Source: Gordionus sp. m RMFG-2023
Lineage: Eukaryota; Nematomorpha; Gordioida; Chordodea; Parachordodidae
Assembly (NCBI RefSeq): GCF_954871325.1
Contig: NC_088776.1
Span: 29,374,508-29,438,507, forward strand
DNA: 64,000 bases
Direction: 5' to 3'
Shown: positions 22,930 to 35,300 of the stretch, in pieces
How the letters are laid out: every line of letters begins with the position of its first letter
Numbering within the stretch: position 1 is the stretch's first letter
Position numbers and translations under genes: made by a program
The notes under the pieces: model-generated
Database searches by the model: none
Told to the model about the DNA's origin: nothing
The model's input: only the letters and a program-made list of their open reading frames with translations

Positions 22930-25800
22930 TTTATTCTGAAATATTTATTTTATGTATATTAGAATAATATTTTTAAAAAAATAGGTACAAGTTGATTCAA
23001 TGATAGTTTTTAATATTCTTTTAGTCTATAAATTTATATAATGATTAATGAACTATTTTGTTTACAAAATTTATCATTGGAATAAAAAAAAATTGCTATC
23101 CTGCACTATGCTTTTCCTCGAAGTCTTACAGGGTTTCCCATGTTTCAATCGGGAAGGAGAGAAGCTCCCAAACTTTTAGAGACATTGACCCCTCCCCCTA
23201 AAGAAAATAATATATCACTGCTCCAATCTGCCTTAACAGTATGAAGACTGATAACACAGTGTACATTAATTACCCTTCAAATTTCAGTAACTGAAAGACC
23301 AATTCAGGCGTTATTTGATCGAAAGCCTATTTTTGAAAAAATTTCCAAATTTTTAAATATTAATAAATCAATTTGAAAAATAATGGCGCGTTTAATATTC
23401 ATTTAATATTTTCTTTGAACATATTTGCAAAATAACATTCTAAAAATTTCAGGCCGTGCCGAAAAAAAAATCCAGACTGAGCCAAACAATCTCATATGGA
23501 GCTTAAAAATGAAAATTATTTTTAAATCAATGCCAAGCCTAAAATTTCGACCTCCAGTCTCTGATTTATTTACATTATAAAATGGTGTTCAAAGAAGAAA
23601 TCTCATAATTAAGAATCACATTTTATTTCAAATTTGATTTCGACCCAAACCACATTTTAAAAAATATCGTTGTCATTTATATCTTTTTATTCGTATCAAG
23701 AGTTTGAAGATTTTGGATTAGTTTTGCGTAGTCAGGATTAATATTCCATATTCCAAGCATATATTTTAAACGTATTAGCAATATATCTTTTCCCATTTGT
23801 AGCCAACTAAATACTGGTATTATTTTTGAACCTAAAAAATAATTTAAATATTGATGACGAAATTTAACGAAAATAATGAATAAGAATTATAATTTTAAAT
23901 TACCAAATTCCAATAGAAATATATAATTAGAATTTTGTATTAATATTGTTTTTTTATAATTTTTTTTCAGCCTTTATCCTATCGTATAAAATAAAACAAA
24001 TAAATATGTATTGTGCGTAGAAGTAGCGTTTGACTGGTAGGAAAAATAAGTATCTTTTCCTGAGGGAAAAGGGGTCTGGATTTATTTTAATGCCTCTAAC
24101 CAAATATCGATTTTATACGGTAAAAATTTAATAATTTAATATAATTTTTATCAAAATAATAAAATCATAATTTAATTATCTATCTAATCCTCTTTTCCCC
24201 TTAAATTTTAAAGGATAAGGGGAAAAAGTATCCTTATGAATTCGTAATTTTTTATTAATTATCCAATCACAAAATATGTATTTTAGGTATTTTACAAATA
24301 GCTATAAACAGTAAAAATCGAATATGCCATGCGTCGTAACCGGGAAGTTTTTTTCCATATTTATCCTTTTCGCAATTTACATTAAATATGTAGAATTTAT
24401 TATTTTATATTTAATTTATATTATATTTACATTTTAACTTGTATATATGATATGTATTGGTGCTGTATAGTAATGTGTTATAAATTACTTTTTTTTAAAA
24501 AATCAGTTAACACGTCACTATTATGCAATGAATTAAATTAACGCATTCGTTTTCTCAGGTTATTCGTTACTTTATATTTTAGTCATTTTTATTTTATTAT
24601 TGTTTAATTATAATAATTATATTTAAAAAATGATAAAACTAAAGAAACATATAAAACTGAGTTTTTAAAACAAATTGTGAATCTCATTTCATTCTTCTTT
24701 CAGCAAATAGTAGTGCTAGCTAGGATAATATTAATATGCGTAAAAGTTTTTTTCTTATCAAGTTCATTTTAAATTTTTTCGATCTAATTACGGGAATTTT
24801 TGGTAAAATATTTTTCCGAAGAATTAACCTCTTTGTAATTTTTTTCAGTGAGCTGGGATTTTTTCCCGGAAAACTAGGAATATCCTTAATTATTATTTTA
24901 AATTTTTAGGCTATATTCTAACTTGTTTTTTTGTTTTCTCCTAATGCATTAAAATATTTTCCTAACCTTAAATATCGTTTTTCAAATATTTTAGCAGTAA
25001 AATTCTTGGATGTAAAAATAGATAGCTATTGAAAATTTTTTTACTCTTATTTTTTAAAAAACACTTACATATCTAATTTTATTTGAAAATTAAGAGTAAT
25101 CAAGTTTGGACATTGCCTTAGATATATTTTGTCTGACTAAAAGAATCCTACTTTTGAGGGATTATTAAAATGAGTAATATTATATAAATTAGATTGAGAT
25201 TTAGAAAAATATATCAAAATTTTAAAGCGGCTTTACTAAAATTATATGAATAATAAGAGAATCGAGGACCTTCCCTGATTTTTTACATAATCCGGTCCAG
25301 CCTGAGAATTGAAAGAATTATTGACTTATATTTCTATTACTACTAACAATTGCAAGAATTATAAATTGACTTATATTTATATCTATTACTACTAGAAATA
25401 CACAACAAGAATTTTAACGGCAATATGCGTAATCAAGACTAATATTTAAGTAATCGGTGTCATTTTAGCAGAGGTGACCGGGACTATATAGCAAGTGGAG
25501 TAAAAAGGCAAACAACTATAATATTTTCATCTTTAGGGCAAATTGTCCCAGATTTGGTCAAAAGATGAATTTCTATATATAATATCTACCATATGATCAT
25601 TTAGTAGCGGGAGCTTTGTCAAAGGTATAGATCAAAAACTTTTTACATAAGTGTTTTATATTTTGAGGCAAAAATACTTCTTCGAATTTTATAAAATTTA
25701 TATAACAAATCCCGGATCCACCCTTCTCTTGGAAAAAATCCGCTTTTTATTATATTTCCACATAAGATCGAATAATAAAGGCATATTGTTTGGATATAAG
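22930..25800. other. AT-rich intergenic sequence, no gene recognised
   Basis: Long AT-rich stretch with no convincing open frame and no splice-linked exons that I could recognise. An ACAGGGTTTCCCATG box at 23128 resembles the end of the minisatellite block at 9640. The missing last ALG5 exon could lie here or elsewhere between 11935 and 28493 on the minus strand; I did not find it. Confidence 0.4.
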
Positions 25801-25809
25801 GTATAAATA

Positions 25810-26688
25810 AAAAAGCGTGGGCGAGCGGATGGGCGGGTAAAAAAAATTTCGAGAATGGGCAGGCGGGCGGACAAGTTAAAAAAATTTGAAACTATGGGCG
25901 GGCGGGTTAAGAAATTTAAACAATGGGCGGGCAGGTTAAGGAAATTTAAAATTTTTGTTCAAAAACAAACTAAAAAAAATAATTGTTTAAATGATCTATA
26001 ACAATATTTCTTTTTTTATTGTACCAATCGTTTTTTTTAAGTGAAAAGCATTTACCTAACTATATGTAATAAACACAACAATAAAACTTTTTTCTTAGAA
26101 TAAATAAACATTTTTGTCTGTTAAAAATTTCCTTTTATGGGAATGTATAAAACTTTTCTCTTAAAATTTCCTTTTTGGGGGTTTGCAATCTGCATTGTAT
26201 TATTTTATTTTAGTAATAATTGTTTATCTTTATAATTGCCCTTTTCATTTTTATTTTATTATATAATATATAAATTTTAATAATTACATATAATATTAAT
26301 TTTACATTTATATTTTTTTCATAAATATTCAATTTGATCAAATAAATTGTTTATAATTTACATTGATTATTTTTATACTTATATTAATTTCCTAAATTAT
26401 AAACTTTTTGTAGAGGTGTAATGCTGAAATATTTTTATTAGATGCTTAAAAAAATGAAGAAATGTCCATAATTAAATTTTATTAGTGGGCTTGGGTTAAA
26501 AATTTTTTATAAATAATGGGCGGGCGGGAAAATTTTAGACTAATGGGCAGGTGGGTAAGGAATTTTAGACAAATGGGCGGGGCGGGAGGGTATATATTTT
26601 TTTTAAACTATGGGCGGGCGGGTTAAATTTTTTAAAACATTGGATGGGCGGGCTTTTGGTCCAAAAACCCGCCCAATGCAGACCTCTA
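25810..26688. repeat. GGGCGGGCGGG interspersed repeat
   Basis: Two clusters of GGGCGGGCGGGTTAA-like motifs (25825-25950 and 26515-26660) flank an AT-rich core. The right end is CCAATGCAGACCTCTA, the reverse complement of TAGAGGTCTGCATTGG. This resembles the TAGAGATCTGCA terminus of the MITEs at 37069 and 42721, so it may be a larger cousin. The left terminus is not evident. The frame at 26644-26910 runs across its end and is not a gene. Confidence 0.5.
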
Positions 26689-26847
26689 ATTCATATACCC
26701 TCCATAAAAATTAAACATCAAAATATTCAAGCAATATTATCATCAGCATTCCTAATTCAAGATCCGTTATTTGAAAAGCATACTAAGCCATTAAATGTTG
26801 TTGGACTAGTAGCAATGAATATCTTAATAACACAAAGAAGAGATGTG

Positions 26848-27574
26848 TATGTCGTAATTTTTAAAGGGATCATGACTATCCGGGATCTTCACGGGATTTT
26901 AAAGGGATAACTAAAAAATTAAGGTTTTTAATTAAGGAATGATAATACGGGATATCACGTTTTAATCGTGATAAAGAGGAATCTTATTTTAAAAGCGTTT
27001 TCCACGAGTTTCGTTGCGTTTATACCCTATACTAGACATATCTTATATCATAAGGCCAAAAAAACAACATTGAAAATTAAAAAACGCAACGAAACTCGTG
27101 GAAAACGCTTTAAAAATAAGATTCCTCTTTATCACGATTAAAACGTGATAATCCCGTATTATCATTCCTTAATTTATATGTCGTAATTTTTAAAGGGATC
27201 ATGACTATCCGGGATCTTCACGGGATTTAAAGGGATCCCTTTAAAATTTCAATTTTTTAAAGGATAAAGAATTATACGGTATTATCACTGGGGCAGAGAT
27301 CGACCTCCAGTTGAATAAATCTTTTGATTAGCTATCGAATGATACCTTATACTAGACATATCTTATATCATAAGGCCAAAAAAAACTAAATTGAAAATTA
27401 AAAACGCAACGAAACTCGTGGAAAACGCTTTTAAAATAAGATTCCTCTTTATCACGATTAAAACGTGATAATCCCGTATTATCATTCCTTAATTATCAAC
27501 CCTAATTTTTTAGTTATCCCTTTAAATCCCGTGTGATCAAGGATAGTCATGATCCCTTTAAAAATTACGACATA
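26848..27574. mobile_element. Foldback element, TIR TATGTCGTAATTTTTAAAGG
   Basis: The outer ends TATGTCGTAATTTTTAAAGG and CCTTTAAAAATTACGACATA are inverted repeats that continue through ATCATGACTATCC / GGATAGTCATGAT. Inside, 26926-27020 (with GGAATGATAATACGGGAT and CGTTTTCCACGAGTTTCG) is inverted at 27085-27178, and that arm occurs again at 27395-27500. The left-end sequence is also repeated at 27178-27250. It has the look of one foldback copy inserted in or duplicated onto another. No coding capacity. A solo end is at 5900-6072. Confidence 0.7.
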
Positions 27575-27664
27575 TATGCTAAAAGTTTTCTATGACGAGG
27601 GTAAACTATCATTGGTATTTATAAGTAGGGGATCATACTGTAATTACAGGGTGCTTTTACTATT

Positions 27665-28150
27665 TATGTCAAAGTACACATAAAAAATTCAGAGGCTAGG
27701 TCTGAATGCCAATACAGGACCGATGAAACTAAGTTTCTTCTGTGGCATGTGCAATGACATTCCTAAGAACGGTTACTAATAATGGTAAAAATATTCTCGA
27801 TTATTTAATTTATATAATGGAGCACCCAGGGAGGTTGCAAGAGACAGTTCGAAGTCCCACATGTCGAATTAAACCCCTATTTCCACCGATAATCTGGAAC
27901 GTGAATCAGAATACCCTATCTGACGAAGAGCGCATCAACAATCAATGAATTGTTTTTTAGTTTAGCTGGAAATAAACACCTATCAATCAGGTTAATGGAA
28001 AATATGAAATTTGAAGTGGCTTCCGACGAGACCAATCTCAAATGATGGAGTGTTCTTGGACACAGATTACAAAATCGCAGAGCTATAATACCCAAATTCT
28101 AAAAAGACTTTGCGAGGAATACCTTGATGAGGTGCGCGCACTGCCAGATT
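27665..28150 (+). pseudogene. MULE-type transposase C-terminal fragment
   Basis: Translation gives NILDYLIYIMEHPGRLQETV, then PLFPPIIWNVNQNTLSDEER followed by INNQ and a stop (27796-27948). Downstream codons read GNKHLSIRL and later frames are broken. In MULE-type transposases found in animals the corresponding region reads YFEDTYIGR...PPLFPPALWN...L...RTNNxxEGWH. The order and spacing fit. Only the end of the gene remains, with stops and frame changes. Confidence 0.45.
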
Positions 28151-29478
28151 TCATATGAGTGATTGCTGTTAATATTAGATGTTAACCTATATAATAATTA
28201 GCATTAAATATTTATTTTGCATAGGTTCTTAGCTCATGTATAGGTATAGATGTTAGTTATTTGTTATACACACATTTATTTTTTATTTAAGCCTTTTGTG
28301 TTTCATATCAATGGCAAATAAATACCTTTTTCAATATCATTTATTTAAATAAATTACTAATTTTCTGAATACAAATATTTTTAAACTAAAATTTAAACCC
28401 GAGTTCAAAAAATTGTCAAACCCGAAACTGTCTATTTATCGTTTTTTGTCAAACAACCCCGATCTAAAATGGAGGGCGAACAACTCGACTATTCATTGGC
28501 GTACGCACCGGGGGGAGGGGACAAATCCCCCCCTTCCAAAGCCAAAAAATGCAGATACCGGATATATTTTTTAAAAATATTATTGTTTAATTAATTTATA
28601 TTTGTTAATATTTATTCGTATCTCATATTAAATATATATTTAATTACATTTTTCTTCTAAGTTATTTTATCAATTAATTTCGATTTCAAGTTTTCCGGCG
28701 TAATATTTACTTATTATTTTCAAATTTTTAGTGGCGTAATATTTATCTACAATTTTCAAATTTCTAGTCAAATAATTATTATTTCTGAAACTTCTTGTCC
28801 AACAGGGAAAAAGAAATTGCAAGTCCAACGAGATAGAGTCTCTGCCATTAAGCAGTAACAGCTTTTAAGGAATTAGAAGAGCCAATTATTTGCTATTACT
28901 GAAATATCACAATGGCCTGAAAGAAATATTTCCTCAGAAGCAAGAAAATTATTGGATTCAATGCTTATTCCAAATTCTATTTCTCACTAGAATGTATTAT
29001 TTAATTATACAACTATTTTAAGTATTACTTTTCAAAAACACGACTGACTTGATTAAGAAGATGAGAATAGCGGAGAGAATTTTATCAGAACTCAAGGAAA
29101 TTAGGACTAATATTGATGAAGAATTTCATATTTTATTGTTGAGTCAAAGCAGAGCTATACGTGTTTAATATTTGTCTCCCTCGACTTGTAGCAAGGCAAG
29201 CTCATCGTTAAAACATTAATATAAGATCAGTAGAAGAGTATATCTTAAATACAGATACATTTATAACCCAAATAAATGAATTTTTAATTCATCATGCAGC
29301 ACTTACTAATCTGCAAATAACTTCCACAAAATCCTTCCCAACCTTTTTTAGATGGTGATAGAAAAAAATATATTTGTTAGATTTTTATTATGAAGATGTT
29401 AAAGTATCTTATGATGTCTTACTAGCTGATAAGATTAACTATGGTTGGTATAGTCCCAAAAAATGCTATGGATGCTCT

Positions 29479-31474
29479 CAGGGTTGGGCAGTATCGCGGG
29501 TAATTGTATCTAAGATACAAGATACTTTTGTATCTTGTATCTTTTTTAAAATTTTGAAAAGTATCTTGTATCCAGTATCTAAGATACATATTATTTAAAA
29601 GTATTTGTATCTTAACCAACTTTGTATTCAAAAAGATACAGATACTATAAAAAAAATTTATATTGGTTAATTTAAATAGTATTAAAATTTTAAATGATAT
29701 TGTTTTAAGATTTAAATGAAAAATTTAATCAAAATTTAGATATTTTAAGATATTGCTAACAATTAGAACTACCATATTTGAATCGTTTTATATCTGTCTA
29801 TTTTAAAATTATGGAAGAAGAAAATAGAATAATATGTTTATCTTCGTCTTCAGATGATTCTTCAACCGAAAATTATAACAATAAATTTAAACTAAGCATA
29901 CTTTATGGCAAATTTTTTGAAGTACTTCAAGATGATCATAATAAAGAAATTCATCCTGACTTTGGTATTGAATATTCTATGGAAGCTGTAGAGAATGACT
30001 TTGACATCAATGATGATGAATGTATAGAATTCGATATCATTGAAAATTTTATTTAATACTTCTAAAAATTTATTATGATATTGTAAATTTAGTAAAAAAT
30101 TTTATTCAAATAAAATTATTTATTTGTTTATTTAAGGGTCTAAAGAAGCCTCAATAACATTGCCTCAACACATTCGTTGTTTATGCCATACGATAAGTCT
30201 AATTGCTACAACAGATGTCGAGAGAGCTATTAAGGATTCTCCTAACATTTCTAAAATTCATCATCCTGCAATAGCTAAATGTACTAAGCTATGGAATGCA
30301 AATAATAGGCCTAAAACTGCAAAACTTATTAAAGCAGTTTTAGGAAAACAATTAGTTACACCTTGTTGCACTAGATGGAATAGTTTGTATGATAGTCTTC
30401 ATAGTTTATTAAAATTTAAGGGCGAACTTTCTAAATTATGTCAAAAATTAGAATTTCCTAAATTAAGAGATATTGAAATTCAATATTTAGAAGAATATTG
30501 CAATACAATGGCCCCATTGGCTATAGCGATTGACAAAATACAGAGTGAAATCAACTGCTATTAGGGAGAATCAGCTCCAATTTTAAATGTCGTTAAAAAA
30601 AATTAAATTTAATTCAAACCAATCTACAATTTTGCAAACCATTAGCTATTGCCATAGAAAATAATTTAAATAAAAGATTTAAAAATATATATGATTTTGA
30701 TAACAATTTTAAAAGTGCATTTTTGGCAACTATTTCTCATCCCTATTTTAAAAATCGTTGGATTGATGGTGAAAAAGAAAAAAATACCTTCAGGATTTGT
30801 TATTACATGAAGTTTTAATTGTTCTTAAAAATAATATTGAAATTAATACTTCAACAAAATCTTCAATTGATGAAGATGATGATTACTTTTGCCTTAAAAG
30901 TACCACATCCAATTCTAATAATTCAATAAATGATATTGAAATAGAGGTCCTAAATTATATGAAAGATGACAGGCGGAGTATAAATATGTTAAATAGTTAT
31001 AAATATATAAAAGAAATATTTATTAAATATAACACAATATTACCCTCCTCAGCCTCCGTTGAAAGATTATTTAGTTTGCTAATATGGTTAATAGACCAAA
31101 TCGTCAAAGATTGAACAATAAATCATTTGAAAAATTAATAATATTAAAAAATAATGCTGATATATGATACTGATTTATTATTATTTACTAATTATATAAT
31201 TATTAAATGGAATATCTCATTATCTTTTATAATAAATTTGTTATTTTTTTATAAATTTATATTATAGATAATAAAATAAAGCTTTATACATTTTGATTTT
31301 GACTATTTAAAGTTTTTTAAAAAAGTATCTTGTATCTTAGATACTTTTTTTTAAAAAAAATACAAGTATCTTGTATCTTATTGAAATTTTTCTAAAGTAT
31401 CTAGTATCTTAAATACAAAATTTTATAAAGTATCTGTATCCGAATACAATTTTCTGAAAATTTGCCCAACCCTG
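29479..31474 (+). mobile_element. hAT transposon family B, 2.0 kb, inserted in hAT-C
   Basis: The ends CAGGGTTGGGCA and TGCCCAACCCTG are perfect inverted repeats, and the flank GATGCTCT occurs at 29471-29478 and 31475-31482. Both subterminal regions are filled with GTATCTTGTATCTTAGATAC-type repeats (29505-29625 and 31323-31445). It contains most of a transposase (29778-31170). The perfect duplication suggests insertion younger than the decay of its host element. Confidence 0.9.
29778..31170 (+). pseudogene. hAT-B transposase
   Basis: Segments: 29778-30056 is an acidic N-terminal part (FIEVLQDD.., DFDINDDECIEFDIIE); 30160-30564 has QHIRCLCHTISLIATTDVER and CCTRWNSLYDSLHSLLKFKG, the C.CHTLSL and TRWNS blocks of hAT transposases; 30797-31114 has LNYMKDDRRSINML, then SASVERLFSL; and after a frame change NRPNRQRLNNKSFEKLIILK (31088-31150) closes the dimerisation domain. 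In the family this reads [37 protein letters not shown]. One stop after 30564 and two or three shifts divide it, so this copy cannot make a full transposase. Confidence 0.75.
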
Positions 31475-31592
31475 GATGCTCTGCATTATTTCAAACACAT
31501 TTTAGATTAAATTCCCAATGTATTAAAAGGGTTTATAAACTTTTCCCATTAGTAAACTAATGAGAGAACATTCTCTTTTTTAAGAAGAATAA

Positions 31593-31942
31593 CAGAGGCC
31601 TGCAGAAGTACCATTTGCAGGGCACGGCCCGGATTTTTTTTTAAAAATTTTCAGGCCCGGCTCGGCTTTATTTAAAAACAATTTTAGGCCCGACTCGGCT
31701 TTTTTTAATAAATTTTCAGGCCCGGCTCGGCTTTTTTAAAAATAAAATATATTTATTTTTGATCTTTATAGCTAATAACGATTTCAAATATAGGCTATTT
31801 TAATAAATATAGCCCGGATTGGGTGTTTTTTTAAAATAATTCAGGCCCGGCCTGGGTGTTTTTTTTTAAAAAATTTGGGCCCGGGTATATTTTAAAAAAT
31901 AAAAATATTGTCCGGCCCGGGGGCCTGGCCTGCAGGTCTCTG
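31593..31942. mobile_element. GC-rich MITE inserted in the hAT-C transposase
   Basis: The ends CAGAGGCCTGCAG and CTGCAGGTCTCTG are inverted repeats. The body repeats GGCCCGGCTCGGCTTT, separated by T/A runs. It splits the hAT-C reading exactly between RRI (ending about 31590) and KNIPRCTTSESRL (from about 31943), as expected for a clean insertion. Target duplication is not clear. Confidence 0.65.
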
Positions 31943-32382
31943 AAAAACATACCAAGATGTACAACATCTGAAAGTAGATTGAAAGGTTTGGATCTTTTGA
32001 ATATTCATAGGCATTTGACGACAAGCAAGGATGAGATAATTGAAAAATTAGCTCAATCACAACGAAGATTGGATTTTACATTGTAAATGTATAACATACA
32101 AAATGCAATCTAAGAAACTTTTTGTGTAAAGGCTCAAAAAATTCAAATTTCTATTTTGGGTCATTTAAGTGATTCTTTACATATAATTTTTTTATAATTC
32201 ACATTAATTTAAAATTGTGTATTAGAAATAGTTATTAGTCCTAATAAATTTATGCTTGATATTTAAAAAAAAACAATAATATTTCTTTAAAAAATTTAAT
32301 TATCCCCCCCCCCCAGACCAAATTCCTGCGTAAGCGCCAGCGACTATTAATCTTAAATAAATAAAAATAGTGTAAATAATAC

Positions 32383-35300
32383 CGGAGATTTCATGCCAAT
32401 TTATTGGCATTTCGATAATTATAATTTTCAATCTCTTTGCTATGTATATTAATTCAACGTCAAAAGCCCTAAATAATATATAAAATTTAATAAAATGAGT
32501 AAGTTGATACCATCTTTCAATGTGAAGATTGGAAAAGAGTAAAATCGCACAAGTTCGATTCATTAATTTAAACCCACATTGAGTGTCCTTGATTCCGCTT
32601 ATTCCACCGATAATACTTACACTATACTGAAATCCGAGCATCAAAATATTTCTTAAAAATGATCTCTGTAAAAAAATATATATTGTTTATATTTTGTCAG
32701 AAATGGTGGCGTAATTTATATATAAAAAATATAAATCTAATGAAATCATTTTTTAATTAATTTTATGTTATTTTTGAACTTTTTCAATCTTAGTTATTTT
32801 TCTTTTTTGCTAATAATCTTCGATTCCTTTAATTAATAATTTTTTTCTTTTGGTCATCTTCTTTAAATTTTTTATCATTCTTTTCCCTTTTTGATCTTAT
32901 AATAAATTCTCCTTATATAAATATTGTAACAGGGTTGTGAGCATATGCTTTTAAAAATGAATGCATCATTAATTACAATTACTCACAAGATTTAAATACT
33001 TTTCTAAAAAAAAATTAAATAATTTGAATTCTGTTTTTTAATTTAATAGTTTTGACGGTATCATTTCGATACGGAAAACTTGGCGATATAACAACGCGGA
33101 TCTAATTGAGCTGCATTTATTTTAAAATCTTCATTAATAATATTAAAAAAAATAGAATTTTTATGGCTCATATCAAATTAACGGCGTGTTGATGATTGAA
33201 AGTTGACCCTAGGACAAAAATACCCTAATTTTAAGTGTTTAGATGGGGAGAAAGTTTTAAAAAAATATATCATTCTTTTCCCAGGTAAGTTTCATTCTTT
33301 ACTAAAAAGCTGAGGTAATGATACGCAGCCGTTGGGCATCTTTACAAAAATTTATATAAAAAATCAAGCACATATATAAAGTACTGGGGAAAATTTAGAT
33401 TTTAGCTAAATGTATTTCTACGCGGTTCATAGCAAGGCCTGTAAGTCTAAGCACAAATGTAGATTATGAAAAATATTTGCGAAGCAGCCAATAAATATCT
33501 TATTCTATACCGAAGTCGCAGTTCAGGCTAAGATCTGATAAATATCGTGGACGGCGTTAGAAGTTAGCTATGTAACAAAAATAAGGGTAGGTGTTTTGTT
33601 TATATTAAATGAGGAGAAATACTAATTTTATATAGATATCAAACCTACAATCGAAAATCTAATAAATAGGGCTGCTCAGAGCAGCCAATATGTATCAGTT
33701 AGTTTTGTTGTGATGTCTGAAAACTTAATCTCAATAATTACGTTTGTTATTTTATTGTGCGAAAAATAATCTCTTGAATAGTTACATTTATTATTATAAT
33801 TTTATTTTCGGTAGTTCATTTACATTTATTATATTATGTAATTTATATGCGAATTATAAGATTTATTATTCAAAAACGTTTTAAGTTTTAACAGAATTGT
33901 TACAAATACTTTTCAAATGGATCTATATACAGATACATCGTCTAAGTATCTAGATATAAATACACTTTTTATTATACTTATGTAAGGTGATAATACTTAA
34001 TAATGATACTATGTTAAAATTCAAATTTCGAATGGAGATAAAAAAAAATTATTTAGCTAATATCACATCTATATACAAAATATATAATTAAAATGATTGT
34101 CAGATTTTGATAATATAAATACAGAATATATTATTAAATGATTATAAATAATTGCTAGATTAATAATAAAACATTCACAAAATTTTTATCATTAAGGTAC
34201 CCTGTTTATCTGTAAAGGCATTTTTAGTCACAGTAAACTTACCGTGGCACTTGATGGTAGACTGGTCATTGTATTTAATGAATAGCAACTTTATATTGGG
34301 ATATATTAAATATATAAAATCCCGACTCATTTTTAAAAAATCATACAAAGTTTGATGAGCATCATAACTTATATCATATCATGTCATCTAAAGGGTGCCC
34401 ATGATTTCTTTTCATAGATTGTCTAGAAATAATGATTTAAAAATTATAATATATATTTTTTTAATTATTATAAATAAAATAAATCATAATATAAAATTTA
34501 CCGTTATCGTTATCCATTGCATAAAATAACATTGGCTGATTTGTTTTTGTAATGAAACAAACTCGGATATATTATTAAATGAATTAAATTCAAATATTAT
34601 TATTTTAATTTTAAAAAAAGTAAAAATAAAATTATATCCAAATGGGTATAGATACAGATACCTCTAAAATATTATTTATATATAAATACCATTTTAGTAT
34701 CTAGGTACTTTAACAACTCTAATTCTTAGTTTATATAAAGAATGATTAAATTTGTTAGAAAGCACCTTTTTACTTTTTATTTCTTTTATAATTTTGTCAT
34801 TTAATTTGATTACGATTTTTAATTATAATTTTTCTATCTTAAATTTTGTTTATAAATTGAATATTTAATAAAGTTAATAATTCTTATTTTATTATGATTA
34901 TTTATTAACGTAATATTTTATATCCTTAATTCTTTTATCTTAAATTTTATGATTTAATAATTAATCATCACATTTTTACTTTCTTTGGTACTATTTTTAT
35001 CCGAACTAAGATGTTCAAGCTAAGGCTTAATACCAGCTCGTGAACCGCGTTAGAGATTTGCATGGGTTAGTATTTGTATTAGATAAGGAAAAATAATAAT
35101 TTTTTTTAAACACAAAACCCACTACTCGGTAAAATTTAACATATTAATACCTAAAAAACCGTGTAATTCCCATTTCAATTTAAAATATTTATTAAAATAG
35201 GAGTATTTTTATTCGGTGTCTGGTGTATTTATGTACAGTGAGATTTTGTCCGGGGCATTTTAGTCATGGTATTTTTGTCCAGGAAATTAATACCCAGAGT

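Larger units (their letters stand above)
28800..32085 (+). pseudogene. hAT-C transposase (52-kDa-repressor-like clade), interrupted
   Basis: Recognisable pieces, in order: RNISSEARKLLDSMLIPNS (28921-28980), RILSELKEIRTNIDEEFHIL after a frame change (29077-29135), NIRSVEEYILNTDTFITQIN and EFLIHHAALTNLQITSTKSF (29217-29335), YEDVKVSYDVLLADKINYGW (29389-29450). After the inserted hAT-B come ALFQTHFRLNSQCIKRVYKL and FSFLRRI (to 31590). After the inserted MITE come KNIPRCTTSESRLKGLDLLN and IHRHLTTS (31945-32020). The known family reads NIDEEF...ARQTHR...IEEYYR...FxxLRRIKTYLRSTMGEERLNGLALLNIHR, so the part after RRI aligns across the MITE. Several stops and shifts; inactive. Confidence 0.7.
28494..32340 (+). 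mobile_element. hAT transposon family C, carrying two inserted elements
   Basis: The 8-bp flank CGACTATT occurs at 28486-28493 and 32341-32348. The ends CATTGGCGTACGCACC and, inverted, CTGGCGCTTACGCAGG are imperfect inverted repeats. The transposase remains are at 28800-29470 and 31483-32085, separated by the hAT-B copy (29479-31474) and a GC-rich MITE (31593-31942). The right duplication lies 35 bp past the donor of ALG5 exon 8, so the element sits in an ALG5 intron. Confidence 0.8.

Noticed and set aside
26644-26910. Plus-strand open frame
   Set aside because: It spans the end of the GGGCGGG repeat and the start of the foldback, so it cannot be a conserved gene.
32300-32382. Continuation of ALG5 exon 8 into GIIYTIFIYLRLIVAGAY
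   Set aside because: The text has a good donor after EISG, does not resemble the ALG5 tail, and runs into the hAT-C terminus at 32340.
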